Assembly: GCA_003978865.1 (NCBI GenBank)
Contig: QNXS01000060.1
Location: 1-5,776 of the forward strand
Reading direction: 5' to 3'
DNA length: 5,776 bases
DNA from: Archaeoglobus sp.
GTDB lineage: Archaea > Halobacteriota > Archaeoglobi > Archaeoglobales > Archaeoglobaceae
The notes under the pieces are model-generated. The model had not been told where the DNA came from, did no database searches, and was given only the letters and a program-made list of their open reading frames with translations. Shown piece by piece: positions 5,502 to 5,776 of this stretch. A program made the translations under genes and the position numbers. Numbering within the stretch: the stretch's first letter is position 1; every line of letters starts with the position of its first letter.

Positions 5502-5523
5502 AAGTTAATTATTACTTAATGTT
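5480..5523 (-). promoter_or_regulatory. Triple decamer, candidate operator of the glycosyltransferase operon
   Basis: AACATTRAGT on the minus strand (plus strand ACTYAATGTT) occurs at 5480-5489, 5492-5501 and 5514-5523. The copies start 12 and 22 bases apart, close to one and two helical turns. An inverted repeat, TTAAGT (5500-5505) with ACTTAA (5514-5519), overlaps the last two copies. Two of the three copies come from the 12-bp duplication, so a regulatory role is only inferred. Confidence 0.3.
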
Positions 5524-5538
5524 AATATCGTTAATATC
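5521..5538 (+). repeat. Perfect 9-bp tandem duplication
   Basis: GTTAATATC occurs twice back to back, identical, in the AT-rich DNA upstream of GT2 and next to the third copy of the decamer. Confidence 0.85.
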
Positions 5539-5626
5539 AATTAAATTAAATCCAAACTTATTAATTAACTTCAGTTTTTCCTAATTTTTAAATCTGTTGG
5601 CGGATGATTTGATGCATCGTTAAGGG

Positions 5627-5638
5627 CTTATAAAAAGG
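5627..5638 (+). promoter_or_regulatory. TATA-like box pointing out of the window
   Basis: CTTATAAAAAGG is a good archaeal TATA-like sequence. A plus-strand transcript would start near 5657, inside the 11-bp tandem repeat, and run toward the window edge. Any gene it serves is not visible here. A second AT-rich box near 5753-5766 is also possible. Confidence 0.35.
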
Positions 5639-5652
5639 CATTCACAAGATCC

Positions 5653-5677
5653 AGCTTAATTCAAGCTTAATTCAAGC
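5653..5677 (+). repeat. Perfect 11-bp tandem duplication
   Basis: AGCTTAATTCA occurs twice head to tail (5653-5663 and 5664-5674), with the period holding three more bases (AGC). It lies in non-coding DNA, just downstream of the plus-strand TATA-like box. Confidence 0.85.
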
Positions 5678-5776
5678 ATTATAGCTCTCGGTCTTGTTCG
5701 ACAGAATCTGTTAAAGGATTGCTGGCAAATTGCAAAATTAATTGTCTCTCAAAAATATTTTATATTAGACAGGTTA

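Larger units (their letters stand above)
5451..5776. other. AT-rich upstream region of the glycosyltransferase operon
   Basis: No complete gene is visible in these 326 bases. The part nearest GT2 (5456-5560) holds the ribosome binding site, repeats and possible operator sequences. A minus-strand TATA-like stretch, GGATTTAATTTAA (about 5552-5540), would place a transcript start near 5515. The right part holds an 11-bp tandem repeat and plus-strand TATA-like boxes. A plus-strand frame is open without a stop from 5660 to the window edge but has no ATG, GTG or TTG start; it could be the start of a gene fragment or chance. No tRNA or CRISPR repeat is seen. Confidence 0.65.

Noticed and set aside
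5590..5720. Possible tRNA or other structured RNA in the right intergenic region
   Set aside because: No T-loop (GGTTCGAATCC-like) and no acceptor-stem pairing; the region is AT-rich with only short palindromes such as GATGCATC at 5611-5618.

Overview
The window most likely comes from a hyperthermophilic euryarchaeon of the Archaeoglobales type (Archaeoglobus, Ferroglobus or Geoglobus). This is inferred from a class I lysyl-tRNA synthetase, a COG2108-type radical SAM protein next to a DUF2551 small winged-helix protein, heavy use of AGA/AGG arginine and ATA isoleucine codons, GGAGGT-type ribosome binding sites, and very AT-rich intergenic DNA with oligo-T stretches and TATA-like boxes. Genus is not resolved.

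Layout. Positions 1-2925 hold three co-directional plus-strand genes: lysS (class I LysRS), a radical SAM protein of unknown substrate (CX3CX2C cluster), and a 98-residue DUF2551 protein. The gaps are 35 and 27 bases, so they could form one operon, although an AT-rich inverted repeat after lysS may act as a terminator or as a separate promoter. About 415 bases without a convincing gene follow (2926-3340). That stretch holds an oligo-T terminator, one good TATA-like box, two short tandem duplications and two small coding-like scraps on the minus strand. A short plus-strand ORF (3341-3553, TTG start, coiled-coil-like) runs into the 3' end of the next operon and looks truncated.

Positions 3471-5450, minus strand, hold a two-gene glycosyltransferase operon. 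A GT2 enzyme with a C-terminal membrane anchor, resembling the archaeal AglG-like dolichyl-phosphate glycosyltransferases, is transcribed first. A soluble GT4 enzyme follows. Together they probably add sugars to a lipid-linked or surface glycan on the cytoplasmic face of the membrane. A hairpin plus T5 tract lies about 36-56 bases after the GT4 stop. Positions 5451-5776 are an AT-rich leader or intergenic region with a perfect 12-bp tandem repeat, a 9-bp and an 11-bp tandem repeat, a decamer present three times upstream of the GT2 start, and a plus-strand TATA-like box that may serve a gene beyond the window.

I see no clear new multi-gene system. The points most worth a second look are the unusual density of perfect 6-12 bp tandem duplications in the non-coding DNA (with one in-frame case in the radical SAM gene), the triple decamer upstream of the glycosyltransferase operon, the gene-scrap zone between the two operons, and the unassigned radical SAM/DUF2551 pair.
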